A stretch of DNA of 6,641 nt, from the NCBI GenBank assembly GCA_009774375.1, contig VSNO01000207.1, positions 1-6,641 on the forward strand, in the 5' to 3' direction. This document shows positions 5,912 through 6,641 of the stretch, piece by piece. The notes under the pieces were generated by a model that worked only from the letters and a program-made list of their open reading frames with translations, was not told the DNA's origin and made no database searches. The stretch is from Lachnospiraceae bacterium (GTDB lineage Bacteria; Bacillota; Clostridia; Lachnospirales; Lachnospiraceae). Numbering within the stretch: position 1 is the first letter of the stretch; each line of letters begins with the position of its first letter. The translations under genes were made by a program, and so were the position numbers.

Positions 5912-6049
5912 GTGAGTCCAAGCGAGAATATGGATAACGAATCAAAAGAAACATTATTAAAAGTTGGCGACTACAATGAGTTAGAAAAGCAGCGAGCCGC
6001 TAAAGCCGGAAATCTTTCTCAGAGAAAGTCCGACAAATTGAAAGGCTGA
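5912..6049 (+). CDS. Small hypothetical protein, 45 aa
   Basis: A GTG start behind AAAGGAGG opens a 45-aa protein, MSPSENMDNESKETLLKVG followed by DYNELEKQRAAKAGNLSQRK and SDKLKG. It is acidic at the front and basic at the back, with no membrane segment or cysteine. The middle (YNELEKQRAAKA) is likely helical. I do not recognise the family. It sits between the XRE remnant and the DUF6483-like gene (24 bases to the next ATG), so it is probably in the same operon. The reading frame is shared with the HTH remnant upstream. Confidence 0.55.
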   Translation: MSPSENMDNESKETLLKVGDYNELEKQRAAKAGNLSQRKSDKLKG

Positions 6050-6060
6050 AATGGCTTCGT

Positions 6061-6066
6061 GGGAGG
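6061..6066 (+). promoter_or_regulatory. Ribosome binding site deciding the DUF6483-like start
   Basis: GGGAGG is seven bases before ATG 6074. The in-frame GTG at 6059 overlaps this site and would only add five residues, so ATG 6074 is preferred. Confidence 0.65.
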
Positions 6067-6073
6067 GCAAATT

Positions 6074-6334
6074 ATGGATTTTAATGACGAAAAAGACTAC
6101 ATCATGCGTATCATCAAAGAGATGGTAAGGATGCTTTTTTCTCTAATGTTAGGAAAACAATATAAGTCTGTTGAACTGCCGGAAGAAAATAAATATGAGG
6201 TCTCTGGCAAAGCATTAGCGAAATTTGAAAAAATGGTTGACGCCGGTCTCATAAACGAAGCGGAAAATATACTGCTGGAAAGCATTGACGATACCAAAAT
6301 ATACATATTGGTTCACAAATATGTAAAGTGTTAA
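6074..6334 (+). CDS. DUF6483-like small protein, atypical C-terminus
   Basis: The 86-aa protein starts MDFNDEKDYIMRIIKEMVRM, the pattern of small Clostridial proteins grouped as DUF6483 (E-x-D-Y-I-M-R-x-I-K-E-M-V-R), followed by LFSLMLGKQYKSVELPEE and a second helical part FEKMVDAGLINEAENILLESIDD. The G-x-I-N-E-A-E-N block recalls a helical repeat hairpin. Relatives, as I remember them, are over 100 aa and go on with an F-x-x-Y-L-type helix; here the end is TKIYILVHKYVKC, so the 3' part may be replaced or lost. Function is unknown. It lies 24 bases after the 45-aa gene and 16 before the MATE gene, with strong ribosome sites, so co-transcription with both is likely. The family call comes from pattern memory and is moderate. 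Confidence 0.65.
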   Translation: MDFNDEKDYIMRIIKEMVRMLFSLMLGKQYKSVELPEENKYEVSGKALAKFEKMVDAGLINEAENILLESIDDTKIYILVHKYVKC

Positions 6335-6350
6335 AAGAAAGGCATTCGCT

Positions 6351-6641
6351 ATGAGTAAGGTAAAAAGGAAAGGTATATGGGCAAAGATTTTCAGGAGTCT
6401 GAACGGTACAAAGGACATGACAGACGGGAAACCGATGAAGCTGATCCTGGAGTTCGGGCTGCCGCTTTTGTTCGGCTTGATCTTTCAGCAGATGTACAAT
6501 ATGGTGGATTCGATCATCGTCGGCAAAAAACTCGGCGTGGATGCGCTTGCGGCGGTCGGTTCAACGGGTTCGATCAACTTTATGATCCTGGGCATCTGCA
6601 TCGGCGTCTACAACGGTTTTGCGATTACCGTTGCGCAGACA
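6351..6641 (+). CDS. MATE-family efflux transporter, N-terminal part (runs off window)
   Basis: The start ATG 6351 follows AAAGG (6338-6342) by eight bases. The 97 visible codons read MSKVKRKGIWAKIFRSLNGT, then the MATE hallmark TDGKPMKLILEFGLPLLFGL, FQQMYNMVDSIIVGKKLGVDALAAVGSTGSINFMILG and GVYNGFAITVAQT, covering about the first two and a half helices of a usually 440-460-aa, twelve-helix exporter that uses an H+ or Na+ gradient. An alternative start at ATG 6417 (MTDGKP) would remove the 22-residue basic leader, but its ribosome site is poorer. It is the last visible gene of the unit promoted at 5706-5734. Substrate cannot be told from this part. Confidence 0.9.
   Translation, partial: MSKVKRKGIWAKIFRSLNGTKDMTDGKPMKLILEFGLPLLFGLIFQQMYNMVDSIIVGKKLGVDALAAVGSTGSINFMILGICIGVYNGFAITVAQT

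Larger units (their letters stand above)
5756..6049 (+). pseudogene. XRE (YozG-like) helix-turn-helix remnant, 5' end lost
   Basis: The frame opens after a TAA at 5744 and reads VTNMIANMGKGKHISMETLTKICETLDCEINGI. This is the second half of the small YozG-like Cro/C1 helix-turn-helix regulators: end of the recognition helix, the K-G-x-x-I-S-M-x-T-L turn, and the ICxxLxC helix. The first thirty or so residues with the start codon and first two helices are missing, although the promoter just upstream is kept, so a small deletion between leader and mid-gene is likely. ATG 5756 has no ribosome site. After the HTH the same frame runs through SRFVSCSSAPEKGSLYAKGG straight into the 45-aa gene that starts at 5912, so a 97-aa fused product is possible on paper. 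I judge the HTH part non-functional. Confidence 0.6.

Overview
The window looks like accessory DNA from a gut-type Firmicute, most likely a Lachnospiraceae-like Clostridium relative. The evidence is the style of the regulators and ATPases (large AraC/YesN-type regulators, AAA + PD-(D/E)XK proteins, an AAA_14-type ATPase), a GPH sugar:cation symporter, a probable DUF6483 small protein, strong GGAGG ribosome sites and sigma-A style promoters. Base composition is mixed: the transporter and regulator parts are clearly GC-richer than the lipoprotein and the small genes on the right. No rRNA, tRNA or CRISPR is visible.

Left part (1-2127): a series of broken genes. A minus-strand AAA-ATPase/PD-(D/E)XK gene (76-804) has lost its 5' end including Walker A, has an internal deletion, and has a foreign C-terminal tail carrying a 20-bp perfect palindrome. 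It abuts, head to head, the 3' two-thirds of an AraC-family regulator on the plus strand (828-1571) that has lost its start and sensor domain. Next comes a well-formed promoter (1649-1677) with a perfect TGTGA-N6-TCACA CRP/FNR-type site on its start point. It drives an AAA_14 ATPase with intact start and Walker motifs that stops at 131 aa, before its usual C-terminal half.

Centre (2143-4242): 15 bases after that ATPase, behind a strong ribosome site, lies the most unusual object here. It is a 699-aa open frame in which the N-terminal sensor and linker region of a second AraC-type regulator (about residues 1-213) runs in frame into an apparently complete 12-helix GPH-family symporter (about residues 214-699). 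The DNA-binding half of this second regulator is absent. A near-perfect 21-bp bidirectional hairpin terminator (4275-4321) closes the unit.

Right part (4337-6641): a convergent, AT-richer lipoprotein gene of unknown function (5377-4337, minus) has a consensus sigma-A promoter (TTGACA-17-TAATAT) and a hairpin followed by a U-run in its leader. Upstream of it is a relic of an ISAs1-type transposase (about 5546-5690, minus). Rightward from there run a TGCTATAAT extended -10 promoter, a beheaded XRE (YozG-like) helix-turn-helix remnant, a 45-aa small gene, a DUF6483-like gene with an atypical C-terminus, and the start of a MATE efflux transporter cut by the window end. The last four look like one operon.

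The genes do not form one recognisable pathway. What unites the window is repeated gene breakage and re-joining with promoters and ribosome sites often kept. The in-frame sensor-transporter chimera is either a by-product of this or a selected new protein. No gene-free stretch exceeds about 300 bases apart from 5378-5746, which holds the lipoprotein leader and promoter, the transposase relic and the XRE-operon promoter.
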